Shown: positions 27,551-37,121, counted from the stretch's first letter. The stretch: 64,000 nt of DNA from Candidatus Fimenecus excrementavium (GCA_018712805.1 DVGI01000042.1:53570-117569); one strand, 5' to 3'. Made by a program: numbers and translations. The notes: generated by a model from the sequence alone, not told the origin.

Positions 27551-27802
27551 TTATTTAAGCGCGATTTCAAACCGGCCGATCAACTCTTTGAGCTTTAATT
27601 TATTCGCAAACTGCTGGCGATAGGTCACAGATTTTGCTTTGCCCTGTTCTTTGAGCGTTTGCAGCTGCGTTTCGGTATTTTCGTACTCCGCAAGCAGGCG
27701 GTCGTACATATCTTCAAGCTTTCCGAGTTTTTCAATTGCTAATTCGGCGTCCACATTTTCCGTGAGGACATAAACCTCATTTTCTTTTCTTGTCAGTCGC
27801 AT
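27551..27802 (-). CDS. Small coiled-coil hypothetical protein
   Basis: 83 residues. After a short beta-like N-terminus (MRLTRKENEVYVL), nearly the whole chain is heptad-patterned and charged (AIEKLGKLEDMYDRLLAEYENTE..), so a coiled coil is likely. It starts 9 bases after cdd, in the same operon. Function unknown. Confidence 0.6.
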   Translation of the reverse strand: MRLTRKENEVYVLTENVDAELAIEKLGKLEDMYDRLLAEYENTETQLQTLKEQGKAKSVTYRQQFANKLKLKELIGRFEIALK

Positions 27803-27811
27803 TTTATCCCC

Positions 27812-28210
27812 TCAAAGTTCAAATGAAAACGGCAGCAATTCGCCGAGCGTATGGATTTCACAGTCGCCGGTATCGTCGCCGAAAATGACGCGAAATTCGG
27901 GTGCACAAAATTCGGACAGCGCCTGCCGGCAAACGCCGCACGGCGTGCAGAAATGTTTATAAATGCCGTCTTTATCCCGCCCGACAACGGCTATCGCGTC
28001 AAAATCCGTTTCGCCCTCGCTAACCGCTTTAAACAGCGCGACGCGTTCGGCACACACCGTCGGCGAAAAGCTCTTGTTTTCAATATTACAGCCGAGATAC
28101 ACTTTTCCCGCTTTTGTGAGCAGTGCCGCGCCCACCGTAAAGCCGGAATACGGCGCGTAAGCGTGTTTTTGCGCGTCCAGCGCGCAGACAACCAATTCCT
28201 GCGGCGTCAT
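27812..28210 (-). CDS. cdd: Cytidine deaminase
   Basis: Pyrimidine salvage enzyme deaminating (deoxy)cytidine to (deoxy)uridine. 132 residues from ATG 28210 (GGGAGG 10 bases upstream), the tetrameric small form. Zinc and catalytic motifs: CAER (TVCAERVALF) with the proton-shuttle Glu, and PCGVCRQ. APYSGFTVGAAL and NIENKSF bind substrate. Longer in-frame starts run into sequence without homology. Confidence 0.95.
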   Translation of the reverse strand: MTPQELVVCALDAQKHAYAPYSGFTVGAALLTKAGKVYLGCNIENKSFSPTVCAERVALFKAVSEGETDFDAIAVVGRDKDGIYKHFCTPCGVCRQALSEFCAPEFRVIFGDDTGDCEIHTLGELLPFSFEL

Positions 28211-28342
28211 AAGAAGCGCCTCCCTTATGTCTTTTTTTATCATCATACAAAAAACGCTTCCAAAAATCAACTCCCGCTTCGTTCTTTTCGGGAGAAAATC
28301 GCAATATGCATAGAACAAAACCATCTTTTCGGAGGCGTGATT

Positions 28343-29620
28343 ATGGATACTTTACGCTTTGGCAGCCGCGGGGCGCAAGTGGAATATTTACAGTTGGCGT
28401 TACAGCGTGCGGGTTATCGGGATTTAGCGTTGGACGGCATTTTCGGGGCGCGCACCGGTGACGCGGTTCGTGATTTTCAGCAAAGGAACGGTCTTTTCCC
28501 GGACGGCGTGGTCGGGCGGCTTACCTGGAACCGCTTGATGCCGTATTTAAAAGGCTACACCACCTACACCGTGCGGCGCGGCGATACATTTTATAATATC
28601 GCGCAGAAATTCGGCACGGATTTGCGCCGGATTTTGACGGCAAACCCGACTATTAACCCGCAAAACCTGCAAATCGGGTCGGTTGTTTATGTGCCGTATG
28701 ATTTCGCGCTGGTGCCCACCAACGTGCAGTATTCTTATGTTTTGCTCACCCTTCTTACAGAGGGGCTTGCGGTTCGGTATCCGTTTTTGAAAACCGGCAG
28801 TTTCGGGCAGAGCGTCACGGGCAAAAATCTTGTATATATCCGCATTGGGACCGGCGCGAAAGAAGTCTTTTACAACGCCGCGCACCACGCCAACGAATGG
28901 CTGACAACGCCAGTCCTGCTCAAATTCACCGAAGAATATGCAGACGCATTTTCACAAGGTGGCAGTATCGGCGGCGAGGCGGCAAACACGCTGTTTACAA
29001 ATTACAGCTTGTATTTGGCGCCGATGGTAGACCCCGACGGCGTGGACCTTGTGACGGGGGTGCTTTCTTCAGGCGGGTATTATAACCAAGCTGTGCGCAT
29101 TTCGGAACAGTACCCGCAGGTTTCTTTTCCGAGCGGGTGGAAAGCAAATATTGCGGGCGTGGATTTGAATTTGCAGTACCCTGCGAACTGGGACGAAGCC
29201 AAACGCATTAAGTTTGAGCAGGGTTTCACCTCCCCCGCCCCGCGGGACTATGTCGGCAAAGCGCCGCTGGTCGCGCCCGAAAGCTATGCGGTTTACCGTT
29301 TCACAAAATCGCACAATTTCCTGCTGACGCTTTCTTACCACAGTCAAGGGGAACTCATCTATTGGAAATATCTTGACTACGAACCGGCGCGCTCGCGGGA
29401 GATAGCCGACTATTTCGGCGAAGTGAGCGGCTATTCCGTTGAGGAAACACCTTATGCTTCCGGCTTTGCGGGCTATAAAGACTGGTTTATTGAAACCTAT
29501 AACCGCCCAGGCTACACGATTGAAGTGGGTTTGGGGCAAAGTCCCCTGCCTGTTTCGCAGTTCCCGGAAATCTATCGCGCAAATCTCGGGATTCTCGTCG
29601 GCGGCATGACGCAGATATAA
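28343..29620 (+). CDS. M14 zinc carboxypeptidase with PG-binding and LysM domains
   Basis: Likely gamma-D-glutamyl-L-diamino-acid peptidase cutting muropeptides. 425 residues from ATG 28343 (GGAGG upstream). Order: peptidoglycan-binding helical domain (about 5-65, LRFGSRGAQVEYLQLALQ), LysM (75-118, YTVRRGDTFYNIAQKFG), then the M14 domain with zinc ligands His182 and Glu185 (HHANEW), a later His in SYHSQGE and the catalytic Glu in TIEVGLG near residue 400. There is no signal peptide, as in endospore-associated family members such as endopeptidase I of Lysinibacillus sphaericus, so a role in sporulation or wall recycling is plausible. Confidence 0.93.
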   Translation: MDTLRFGSRGAQVEYLQLALQRAGYRDLALDGIFGARTGDAVRDFQQRNGLFPDGVVGRLTWNRLMPYLKGYTTYTVRRGDTFYNIAQKFGTDLRRILTANPTINPQNLQIGSVVYVPYDFALVPTNVQYSYVLLTLLTEGLAVRYPFLKTGSFGQSVTGKNLVYIRIGTGAKEVFYNAAHHANEWLTTPVLLKFTEEYADAFSQGGSIGGEAANTLFTNYSLYLAPMVDPDGVDLVTGVLSSGGYYNQAVRISEQYPQVSFPSGWKANIAGVDLNLQYPANWDEAKRIKFEQGFTSPAPRDYVGKAPLVAPESYAVYRFTKSHNFLLTLSYHSQGELIYWKYLDYEPARSREIADYFGEVSGYSVEETPYASGFAGYKDWFIETYNRPGYTIEVGLGQSPLPVSQFPEIYRANLGILVGGMTQI

Positions 29621-29666
29621 AAGTGACTTCATTTGGATGTCCTAGTCCGCACAGGTTATAGTTTTA

Positions 29667-29695
29667 TTGACAAAAATTTCCCTACGTGATATACT
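29667..29695 (+). promoter_or_regulatory. Probable promoter of the subtilase gene
   Basis: TTGACA (29667-29672), 17-base spacer, TATACT (29690-29695). This implies a leader of about 245 bases before the subtilase; apart from the hairpin at 29871 nothing is seen in it. Confidence 0.6.
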
Positions 29696-29870
29696 GCATT
29701 TGGGTAAATTGCGGAGCTTTCAGTTGATACGCTTTTATTTAGCAGTTTTATATGAAAGCAATTACCATGTTGAGGAACAAAAACATGAGGGGTAAAATTT
29801 ATTTTTCTCCATTTTCGCCGAAGATTCTATTTGGGCGTGCTTTACATTGGAGACCAATCAAAATTAGCAA

Positions 29871-29907
29871 TTAGGCACACAGCACCAAGGGGGTGTTGTG
29901 TGCCTAA
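29871..29907 (+). other. Long hairpin in the subtilase leader
   Basis: TTAGGCACACAGCACC / GGTGTTGTGTGCCTAA, 16 pairs with one G-T, loop AAGGG. Followed by TTCGTCT instead of a T-run and 43 bases before the start codon, so it could be an attenuator-like or mRNA-stabilising element, or the remains of a terminator. Confidence 0.55.
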
Positions 29908-29949
29908 TTCGTCTCTGATTAATGTTACTGGTTGCATATGGAGGAAAAA

Positions 29950-32424
29950 ATGAAGTTTAAACGGTTTTTATCTATAATTCTTTCTTGCGGATTGCTCGCA
30001 AGCCTCGTTGTATATCCTTGTACAGTTTCTGCCGAAAAAGAGCTTGCATCATCCGTAAGCGATACATCCCACATCATAGAACAAAAAAGCTATTGTTCTG
30101 CAACAACAAACGACCATTTTGAAGACGACACCATATTAGTAGTGCTTAGCGCCAATCATTCTCGTATTAACAGCGATGTTTCAAGTCTTTTTTCATCTAA
30201 CAAATCTGTCAAAAAGGTTGAGGATATTTCCCGCATTGAGAATCCTGAAGTACTGAAAAACATCAACGAAGATGAGTACCATCAAATTTTAAGGCTCACC
30301 ATACCCAGTGGCGGAAAAGATAAACTTTTAAGCACAATTAAAGAATTGGAACAAAATGAAGCTGTATTATCAGCATCACCAGATTTCACATATTATGCGA
30401 CAGAAATCACAGATTCGAGTTTCAACCATACAAGCAACTCTGACACTTTGCTTTTAGAAGATGAGCCGAACCAACCAGCCACAAGCAAAGCAAGTGAAAG
30501 TGTTGTTCAAGAAACGACCATTGATGCCACAACATCAAACGACCCTCAAAAAAGTGGCCAGTACGCTATCAACCTTTTAGATTTGCCAGAGGCATGGTCA
30601 ATAACAAAAGGGTATTCCGAGGTAAAAGTCGGGGTTTTAGATAGCGGTATTTCCTCTTCTCACGAGGATTTGGCAGCAAATTTAGATACTTCGTTAGGAG
30701 CAAATTTTTCAGGAGAACTTCTTGGTCCCTGGATGGATCTTGTCGGCCATGGCACACATGTTGCTGGAATTATCGGCGCAGTTGGCAACAACGGCAAAGG
30801 TGTAACAGGAACCTGTTGGAACATTAAATTAGTCTCCATCAAAGTATTTAGACTCGACCCACTGACAGGGAAAGCGGTAGGTCTTTCATCATCCATTATT
30901 TCAGCAATAAACTATGCTATAAACAATCAGATTACGATACTCAACTACAGTGGTGGCGGAAGCGGCTATAGTGCAGCCGTTGAGGCAGCTATTGAAAATT
31001 TCAAAGGATTATTTATTTGTGCGGCAGGGAACGAATCAACGAATACACCGCAATACCCGGCAGCTTTACCATGCAAAAACATTATATCAGTAGCTTCCTC
31101 TTCTAACAGCGATAAACTTTCGACATTTTCAAATTATAGCCCAACGACCGTAGACTTAGCTGCTCCCGGTACAAACATTCTTTCAACACTACCAAACAAT
31201 CGTTACGGCTATATGAGCGGAACTTCCATGGCAGCCCCCTATGTAACCGGGGTAGCTGCTTTGCTGAAGTCCTACAATATGGATTTATCCGCCATGCAAA
31301 TTAAGGATTCAATTTTAAATGGTGTTGATAAAATAGCATCTCTATCAGGAAATTGTGTGACAGGAGGACGACTAAACGCAAACAAAGCTTTAAATTTGGC
31401 TAAACAAATCCGCTGGGCAAAGTTTTCATTTATGGCAGGTGACTTTAACGGAGATTCGGTAATAGAAACTGCGGGAATCTTTGGAAGCGCCTTAAATCCA
31501 AATACCCGTTTGCTAATTTGGGAAAATTCATCCGGGAAATTTGATCGGACATATCCTGACGATATCTATAATTTAGGAACGCCCATCGTCAATGTCGATG
31601 GTACTTGTACAGCTGGCGATTATAACGGTGACGGGTGTGATGAAATAGCTTACATAACAGGAGATAACAGTTGTTCGAAGGTTTTTCTGCTTAGTTATAA
31701 AGGCAATATTACCCCTGCATCCAGCCAACGAATCTTTACAACGACCACGGTTAGTGTTAATAACATAAGAAATCGGGTTGCCTCAGGAGATTTTGACGGA
31801 GACGGAAAGGATGAAATTGGAATCATTGAAAATTGCAGCGATACAAACGGCAAATATCTAAAATTTTGGTATGTAGATTTTCACAGCAATGGAACATCTT
31901 CTCTCGTCTATATCAAAAGAACAGGTTCAGCTAATGCTGCTGCAATCAGTTCCGGCGTTGCTGCTGGAGATTACGATGGAGATGGGCGCGATGAGTTCGG
32001 GTATTTGTATGACTATGGATCTTATTTAAAAATGTTTATCGTAGGTGTAAATGCAAATAATAGCTATGATGATTACCCTCTCGGTCCCACAGGATCCTTT
32101 CCTGGTAAAGGCATAGTTCAAAACATTGTAGCCGGCGATTTTGACTGTGATGGCACTGACGAAATATCGCTTGTGTATAACTATGGAAATTATCTTAAAA
32201 TGTGGATTTTTGAGAGAACCGCTTCTGGATTATTTAATCATTACATAGTTGGGAAAACTGGTAGTTTTCCGGGTACGGGAGTAGTTGGTGTTACCTCTGG
32301 GAATATTAAAAATCAAAGGAAGGATGAAATGCTCCTGATTTTCAACTACACTCCTTATACTGCTACTTGGTTATTTGAAAGAACTACATCCGGAGGCTTT
32401 AACCATTACAAAATTGTCAAATAA
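29950..32424 (+). CDS. Secreted subtilisin-family (S8) protease with FG-GAP repeats
   Basis: 824 residues from ATG 29950 (GGAGG 6 bases upstream). Signal peptide (about 1-28), a pro-region of the I9 type, then the S8 domain with catalytic Asp231 (VGVLDSGIS), His267 (VGHGTHVAG) and Ser426 (SGTSMAAP). The C-terminal 330 residues contain at least five FG-GAP/VCBS-like, calcium-binding-type repeats (AGDFNGDS, AGDYNGDG, SGDFDGDG, AGDYDGDG, AGDFDCDG), probably a propeller. No LPxTG anchor is seen, so it is likely released or held by its repeats. AT-rich compared with its neighbours. Confidence 0.92.
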   Translation: MKFKRFLSIILSCGLLASLVVYPCTVSAEKELASSVSDTSHIIEQKSYCSATTNDHFEDDTILVVLSANHSRINSDVSSLFSSNKSVKKVEDISRIENPEVLKNINEDEYHQILRLTIPSGGKDKLLSTIKELEQNEAVLSASPDFTYYATEITDSSFNHTSNSDTLLLEDEPNQPATSKASESVVQETTIDATTSNDPQKSGQYAINLLDLPEAWSITKGYSEVKVGVLDSGISSSHEDLAANLDTSLGANFSGELLGPWMDLVGHGTHVAGIIGAVGNNGKGVTGTCWNIKLVSIKVFRLDPLTGKAVGLSSSIISAINYAINNQITILNYSGGGSGYSAAVEAAIENFKGLFICAAGNESTNTPQYPAALPCKNIISVASSSNSDKLSTFSNYSPTTVDLAAPGTNILSTLPNNRYGYMSGTSMAAPYVTGVAALLKSYNMDLSAMQIKDSILNGVDKIASLSGNCVTGGRLNANKALNLAKQIRWAKFSFMAGDFNGDSVIETAGIFGSALNPNTRLLIWENSSGKFDRTYPDDIYNLGTPIVNVDGTCTAGDYNGDGCDEIAYITGDNSCSKVFLLSYKGNITPASSQRIFTTTTVSVNNIRNRVASGDFDGDGKDEIGIIENCSDTNGKYLKFWYVDFHSNGTSSLVYIKRTGSANAAAISSGVAAGDYDGDGRDEFGYLYDYGSYLKMFIVGVNANNSYDDYPLGPTGSFPGKGIVQNIVAGDFDCDGTDEISLVYNYGNYLKMWIFERTASGLFNHYIVGKTGSFPGTGVVGVTSGNIKNQRKDEMLLIFNYTPYTATWLFERTTSGGFNHYKIVK

Positions 32425-32503
32425 CATTATAAGCAGGCTACCTACCTTGACATAAAATGAAATAGAGAAAACTTATAATTGTTGAAGGAGGAAAAAGAAA
32501 ACA

Positions 32504-33229
32504 ATGAAAAAGTCCAAGATTACATGTCTTGTCCTATTCGCACTTCTTTTTGTCAGTGCCTTATTTTCTGCGTGTGGCAAAAAACCTTCCGATGCAAATA
32601 ACACACCGAATATGCAAGGCATGGTTGAGACAGAAAACTTTGTGAGCATACAGCAAACGCAACAACCAACAACCAATACTGCAGAAACGAAATCCACGGA
32701 AAAGGCAGACAACAGTACGGTTAAAACGGATGAAAAACAACAAATAGCTAAAATCCAATCAAATCTCGATAAAGTAGATGCGGTTTCATCGGTTAACACG
32801 GATAACCTTCCTTTCACGATAGAAGGAACCGCGGCTCTCAGTGCCGACAAGCAGGAACGCACCTCAGGCGGGATCATTGTCAGAAGCTATGACGAGCTGA
32901 AAGCCACCGTCGATTACGACGAGTTCACGGACTGCACCTATTATACCAAAGCCGGCAAAAGATACAACGGTTTTATGAACGCATACAATGCAGAGTTCTT
33001 TGAGAAAAAAGCACTGATCATTGTCTATGACCTATCTACAGGCGGCACATATTCTGCTATTCCAACGCACATCAAAACACAAGGCACACAAGCCGCAGTG
33101 ACGTTGACAAAACAAAAAGCCTCTGACGGGCTTTGGGGCACAGCAGATATTCAATATCTCCGATATTTCATTTCGGTTGACAAAGATGAAATTGCCGGTA
33201 TAAAAACCGTTGCGAGCACAAAAGCTTAA
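32504..33229 (+). CDS. Lipoprotein, possible partner of the subtilase
   Basis: 241 residues, lipobox FSAC with lipidated Cys24, a Ser/Thr/Gln-rich linker to about residue 100, then a folded domain (RSYDELKATVDYDEFT.., FFEKKALIIVYDLSTGGTYSAI..) that vaguely recalls PrcB-type domains linked to protease complexes; this is a weak resemblance. It is 79 bases after the subtilase stop with its own GGAGG site. A role as inhibitor or chaperone of the protease is inference from position only. Confidence 0.7.
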   Translation: MKKSKITCLVLFALLFVSALFSACGKKPSDANNTPNMQGMVETENFVSIQQTQQPTTNTAETKSTEKADNSTVKTDEKQQIAKIQSNLDKVDAVSSVNTDNLPFTIEGTAALSADKQERTSGGIIVRSYDELKATVDYDEFTDCTYYTKAGKRYNGFMNAYNAEFFEKKALIIVYDLSTGGTYSAIPTHIKTQGTQAAVTLTKQKASDGLWGTADIQYLRYFISVDKDEIAGIKTVASTKA

Positions 33230-33242
33230 AGCAGAACAAAGA

Positions 33243-33280
33243 AAGGCACGGTATCTTTCTGATACCGTGCCTTAAATTTT
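33243..33280. terminator. Terminator between lipoprotein and nagB
   Basis: AAGGCACGGTATC / GATACCGTGCCTT, 13 pairs, 5-base loop, then AAATTTT; can serve both convergent genes. Confidence 0.8.
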
Positions 33281-33289
33281 AAGAAGGAC

Positions 33290-34009
33290 TTACAGAAGTT
33301 TCGCGGCCGCCTTGTCGAGATAAACGACCACGTTCGGGTGGAACTGCAAAATAGAAGCCGGGCAAACCGGAGTGACCTCGCCTTTAATCATTGCTGCCAT
33401 GGCGTCGGCTTTCGCGGAGCCTGTGGCAATCATGACGATTTTTTTTGCTTTCATAATCGAGCCGATGCCCATGGTCAGCGCGTAATGCGGCATCGGGTTT
33501 TCGTCGAAATATTTGGAGTTTGCGTCAATCGTGCTTTCGGTCAGTTTGACTTTGAACGCGCCTTTGGTAAAGCAAATGGACGGTTCGTTAAAGCCGATGT
33601 GCCCGTTGCGGCCAATCCCTAAAAGCTGAATATCAATATGCGCCTTGTCGAGCTGGTCGTCATAGCTGCGGCATTCCGCTTCGACGTCGGTTGCGTTGCC
33701 GTCTAAGAAATGCACGTTTTGCTCCTGAATATCGGTGTGGTTAAACAGCTGTTCGTGCATGAAAGTGTAATAGCTGTTTTTGTCGTTGCGCGGCAGACCG
33801 ACGTATTCGTCCAAGTTGTAGGTCCGCACGTCGCGAAGACTTACTTCGCCCTTTTGGCAGGCAGCAGATATGTATTGATAAGTCGGGACGGGAGACGCGC
33901 CCGTCGCAAGGCCTAAAACGATGTCCGGCTTTTTTTGAATCGCCTTTACAAACAATTTGCCGGCCGCTTCGCCGATTTCGGCGGCGTTTTCCATGATGAT
34001 AATTTCCAT
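33290..34009 (-). CDS. nagB: Glucosamine-6-phosphate deaminase
   Basis: Converts glucosamine-6-P to fructose-6-P and ammonia, the exit step of amino sugar use. 239 residues from ATG 34009 with AAAGGG 8 bases upstream. Motifs: LGLATGASPVPTYQ (phosphate loop), TYNLDEYVGL with the catalytic Asp, and LLGIGRNGHIGFNEP with the catalytic His region. It is the short Gram-positive form without the allosteric C-terminus of E. coli NagB. nagA is not adjacent. Confidence 0.95.
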   Translation of the reverse strand: MEIIIMENAAEIGEAAGKLFVKAIQKKPDIVLGLATGASPVPTYQYISAACQKGEVSLRDVRTYNLDEYVGLPRNDKNSYYTFMHEQLFNHTDIQEQNVHFLDGNATDVEAECRSYDDQLDKAHIDIQLLGIGRNGHIGFNEPSICFTKGAFKVKLTESTIDANSKYFDENPMPHYALTMGIGSIMKAKKIVMIATGSAKADAMAAMIKGEVTPVCPASILQFHPNVVVYLDKAAAKLL

Positions 34010-34158
34010 ACACTTCACCCTTTTCGTGATTTACACGGATTATTTTACCATATTTATCCCCGTTTGCAACCGAATTTTCCATTTTTGTAGGAAATGCTTA
34101 CAAACGCTTAAAAATATGCTATACTTTTATTGGAAATCCGCGTGAAAGGATGGAAACT

Positions 34159-34539
34159 ATGATTCGAAACGGCATTGACCTTGTGGAAATTGATCGCATC
34201 CGACGCTCTTTAGAAAGCCCGTCTTTTTTGCAAAAGGTGTTCGGTGAACACGAGCGCGCCGCATTTTCACATAACGGGCTGCGTGCGGAAAGCGCCGCCG
34301 GCGCCTTTGCCGCTAAAGAAGCGTTTTCGAAAGCGCTCGGCACGGGGATTCGCGGGTTTTCGCTAAAAGAAGTTGAAGTACTGCACGACCAGTACGGCGC
34401 ACCGTATTTTTTACTTTCGGGAAAAGCCGCCGCGATTGCGGCAGAACAAAATCTTGATTTTGCGTTAAGCATCACACACACAAAATACTACGCCGCCGCG
34501 GTGGTGACCGCGTTCGGAAAGGAGACCGATAAAAGATGA
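34159..34539 (+). CDS. acpS: Holo-[acyl-carrier-protein] synthase
   Basis: Transfers phosphopantetheine from CoA to ACP. About 126 residues with the AcpS signatures GIDLVEIDRI (Mg-binding Asp) and FAAKEAFSKALGTGI (Glu of WxxKEA type), plus SITHTKYYAAAVV. ATG 34159 is favoured over 34150 because AAAGGA then has an 8-base spacing. Overlaps nnr by 4 bases. Confidence 0.95.
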   Translation: MIRNGIDLVEIDRIRRSLESPSFLQKVFGEHERAAFSHNGLRAESAAGAFAAKEAFSKALGTGIRGFSLKEVEVLHDQYGAPYFLLSGKAAAIAAEQNLDFALSITHTKYYAAAVVTAFGKETDKR

Positions 34540-36071
34540 TTCCGATTTTAACGACGCAGGAAATTAAAGCTTTGGAAGCCGCCGCAGACGCCCAGGGTAT
34601 TTCGTATTTGCGGCTGATGGAAAACGCGGGTTCCGCCTGCGCAAAAACCATTCGCACGCGCTTTGACAAGACGGACAAGCGCAAGGTAGTTGTTTTATGC
34701 GGCAAAGGGAAAAACGGCGGGGACGGCTTTGTCGCCGCGCGGAAATTGCAGGAAAACGGCTATGACGTTCGCGTGCTTTTGACCTGCGGCTCGCCCACGG
34801 CGGAAAACGCACAGGAAATGTTTGAGCGGCTGACGGAATTGGAAATCCCGGTTGACCCTTACGATGCCGCTTCAGACCGGCAGCACGCGCGTTTACAGGA
34901 AGCGGACATTCTTATTGACGCGGTGTTCGGCACGGGATTTTCGGGCGTTCTGCCGGAAAGTTTGCAGGAATTGTTCTCTTTTCTCCGCACTTGCAAAGGC
35001 TATGTGGTTTCGATTGACCTGCCGAGCGGCTTGAGCGCGGACACAAACGAGGTGGAAAGCGGTGCGGTGTATGCGGACCTCACCATTTCGGTCATGGCGC
35101 TTAAAAAAGCGCTCGTCTGCGCCCCGGCGAAAGACCATGCGGGCGAAGTCGAGGTGGTTTCAATCGGTGTTCCGAAAGAATTATACGTGTCTTACGACAA
35201 GCTCGTTACCTTTACAAGAAAAGAGATTGCCGACTGGTTTCCCGCGCGCGATTCCGACGCCAACAAAGGGTCTTTCGGCAAGGCGCTTATCGTTGCAGGA
35301 AGCTACGAAATGCCTGGGGCGGCGCTGCTCGCCTCATCGGCTTGTGTGGAAACCGGCGCGGGGCTTGTACGGCTTGCCTTCCCGGAATGCGCTTACGCCG
35401 CGGTCACGGCCGCGGTGCCGGAAAAGGTGCTTTTGCCTTTAAAAGCCAACCGCTTCGGGCGAATTTCGGCGCAGAACGAAAAGCGTCTGCTTGACACCCT
35501 GTCAAGCTCAACAGCTTGCCTTATCGGCTGCGGTCTCGGGGTGGATTACGACACGCAGGCGTTGGTGCGCGCCGTTCTTCAAAACGCAAAAATTCCTCTG
35601 ATTTTAGACGCGGACGGCATAAACGCCGTGCAAAATGACATAGATATGATTAGAGAAGCAAAAGCGCCGGTCATTTTGACCCCGCACCCGGGCGAAGCCG
35701 CCCGATTGCTCGGCTGCACAGCGCAAGACGTGCAAAACGACCGCGAAGGCGCCTGCCGTACGCTTTGTGAAAAAACCGGCGCGACGGTTGTGCTCAAAGG
35801 CGCGGGCACGCTCGTTTCAAAAGACGGCGTCCATTTCTCGATGAACCAAACCGGCAACCCCGGTATGGCGACCGCCGGGAGCGGCGACGTGTTGGCGGGC
35901 ATGATTTTGGGGCTTTTGTGCATCGGGCTTTCACCGTTGGAGGCGTGCATAGCCGGCGCACACATTCACGGGCTTGCCGGCGACACGGTAAGCGAACAGT
36001 ATTCGCTGTGCGGCAACACGCCGTCGAAAATGCTGAAAGTGTTGCCAAAGCTGCTTTCTCAATTTGAATAA
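34536..36071 (+). CDS. nnr: Bifunctional NAD(P)H-hydrate epimerase / ADP-dependent dehydratase
   Basis: Repairs damaged NAD(P)H. 511 residues: N-terminal YjeF epimerase domain (1-210; MENAGSACA, CGKGKNGGDGFVAARKL, DAVFGTGFSG, SIDLPSGLSADT) fused to a C-terminal ribokinase-like dehydratase (225-511; NKGSFGKALIVAGS, LTPHPGEAARLLG, GNPGMATAGSGDVLAGMI). ATGA overlap with acpS; this acpS-nnr pairing is common in Firmicutes. Confidence 0.96.
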   Translation: MIPILTTQEIKALEAAADAQGISYLRLMENAGSACAKTIRTRFDKTDKRKVVVLCGKGKNGGDGFVAARKLQENGYDVRVLLTCGSPTAENAQEMFERLTELEIPVDPYDAASDRQHARLQEADILIDAVFGTGFSGVLPESLQELFSFLRTCKGYVVSIDLPSGLSADTNEVESGAVYADLTISVMALKKALVCAPAKDHAGEVEVVSIGVPKELYVSYDKLVTFTRKEIADWFPARDSDANKGSFGKALIVAGSYEMPGAALLASSACVETGAGLVRLAFPECAYAAVTAAVPEKVLLPLKANRFGRISAQNEKRLLDTLSSSTACLIGCGLGVDYDTQALVRAVLQNAKIPLILDADGINAVQNDIDMIREAKAPVILTPHPGEAARLLGCTAQDVQNDREGACRTLCEKTGATVVLKGAGTLVSKDGVHFSMNQTGNPGMATAGSGDVLAGMILGLLCIGLSPLEACIAGAHIHGLAGDTVSEQYSLCGNTPSKMLKVLPKLLSQFE

Positions 36072-36088
36072 CGGAGGTGACGCCCGTC

Positions 36089-36610
36089 TTGCGGCGTGTG
36101 CTTTTTGCTCTTGCAGCGGGGCTTCTACTATTCTGCTGCGGATGTCAAAACACAACGGATGATAAAACGGCAAAACCGATTGCCGACGCGTTTTCGGCGA
36201 CGGTTGCAATTTCGCAAGGGGCGTTTTCCTATACTGCCGAAATCTCGAAACGAGCGGACGGCACTTTTGTGACAACTTTAAAAGAACCGGCGGCATTAAA
36301 CGGGCTTACCATTACGCAAACGGCTGATAATTGTTCGTTTGCCTTTGCGGGGCTGAACTTACAAACCCCGCCGTCACTATTGCCGGACGCGGCGTTTTCA
36401 AGCTGTATGCAAAAGGCGTTCGAGACCTTACTCGACAGCACGCGGTTTGTTGCCGCCCAGCACGGCACCGACATGGTTTACAGCGGGCGGACGGAAAACG
36501 GCAATAATTTTACCTTTACTGCGGAAAAAGACACCGGCGTGCCGTTGACGCTGGAATTTCCCGAGCGACAGCTAACGGTCACATTTTCCGATTACAAAGC
36601 AACAAGCTAA
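36089..36610 (+). CDS. Small lipoprotein of unknown function
   Basis: 173 residues from TTG 36089, 11 bases after GGAGG (a GTG at 36077 overlaps that site). Lipobox FCCGC followed by Gln. The mature domain alternates beta strands (AFSYTAEISKRADGTFVTTL.., TDMVYSGRTENGNNFTFTAEK) and looks like a LolA/LppX-type or outer-surface beta sheet, but no family is certain. Cotranscribed with acpS-nnr. Confidence 0.75.
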   Translation: MRRVLFALAAGLLLFCCGCQNTTDDKTAKPIADAFSATVAISQGAFSYTAEISKRADGTFVTTLKEPAALNGLTITQTADNCSFAFAGLNLQTPPSLLPDAAFSSCMQKAFETLLDSTRFVAAQHGTDMVYSGRTENGNNFTFTAEKDTGVPLTLEFPERQLTVTFSDYKATS

Positions 36611-36614
36611 ACAA

Positions 36615-36652
36615 AAAACCGCTTTGCAAAAAAGCAAAGCGGTTTTCTTTTC
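36615..36652. terminator. Bidirectional terminator
   Basis: AAAACCGCTTTGC / GCAAAGCGGTTTT, 13 pairs with a 6-base A loop, T-rich on both sides. Confidence 0.85.
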
Positions 36653-36665
36653 GGTTGTTTTTCAA

Positions 36666-37121
36666 TTAGTCAATCAGCATTTTAATGACGATTTTGCGCA
36701 CCTTTTCGGGGAACTGGACGCAGCAACCGGGCTTGTGGCCGTCCTGCGGATAAAAGACGACGAATTCGTCGGCGCGTACCTGAAAACGGCAGGAAACCGA
36801 CCCCGAATAAAACGCCGCGTCTGTTTCTTCATTATAAGGGATTTTTTCTTCGAGGGAATTGGTCTGCTGCCAATACATTTCTTCACAGCCCTCAATAATA
36901 TACTGCAAATCTATGTAACGGCGGTGGCTTTCAAAGTCCTTTTCCGACTCCGGCGCGGTTTCGTATTCCTGCACCAAAGCATAACAGCGGTCCCCATCGA
37001 GTTCATACCGGCCGACCGGCAATTCTTTCTTTTTGAAATTCATAATGAAATCATACGCCAAAAGCGAGCTTTCGCTGCTGCGCGCATATTTCAAAAAGTT
37101 GTTGATGTTGTCCAGAATCAT
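36666..37121 (-). CDS. YhcH/YjgK/YiaL family protein
   Basis: 151-residue cupin-like beta sandwich of the YhcH/YjgK/YiaL family (DUF386). The metal-binding pattern is visible: ESHRRYIDLQYIIEGCEEM, then VFYPQDGHKPG and the C-terminal VRKIVIKM. Some members are sialic acid or sugar anomerases (NanQ/EbgC relatives); the substrate here is unknown. Its start overlaps the MscS stop by 4 bases. Confidence 0.92.
   Translation of the reverse strand: MILDNINNFLKYARSSESSLLAYDFIMNFKKKELPVGRYELDGDRCYALVQEYETAPESEKDFESHRRYIDLQYIIEGCEEMYWQQTNSLEEKIPYNEETDAAFYSGSVSCRFQVRADEFVVFYPQDGHKPGCCVQFPEKVRKIVIKMLID

Noticed and set aside
27851..28342. 164-codon N-terminal extension of the M14 peptidase frame
   Set aside because: It lies antisense to cdd and lacks homology; GGAGG before ATG 28343 and the domain start there fix the real N-terminus.
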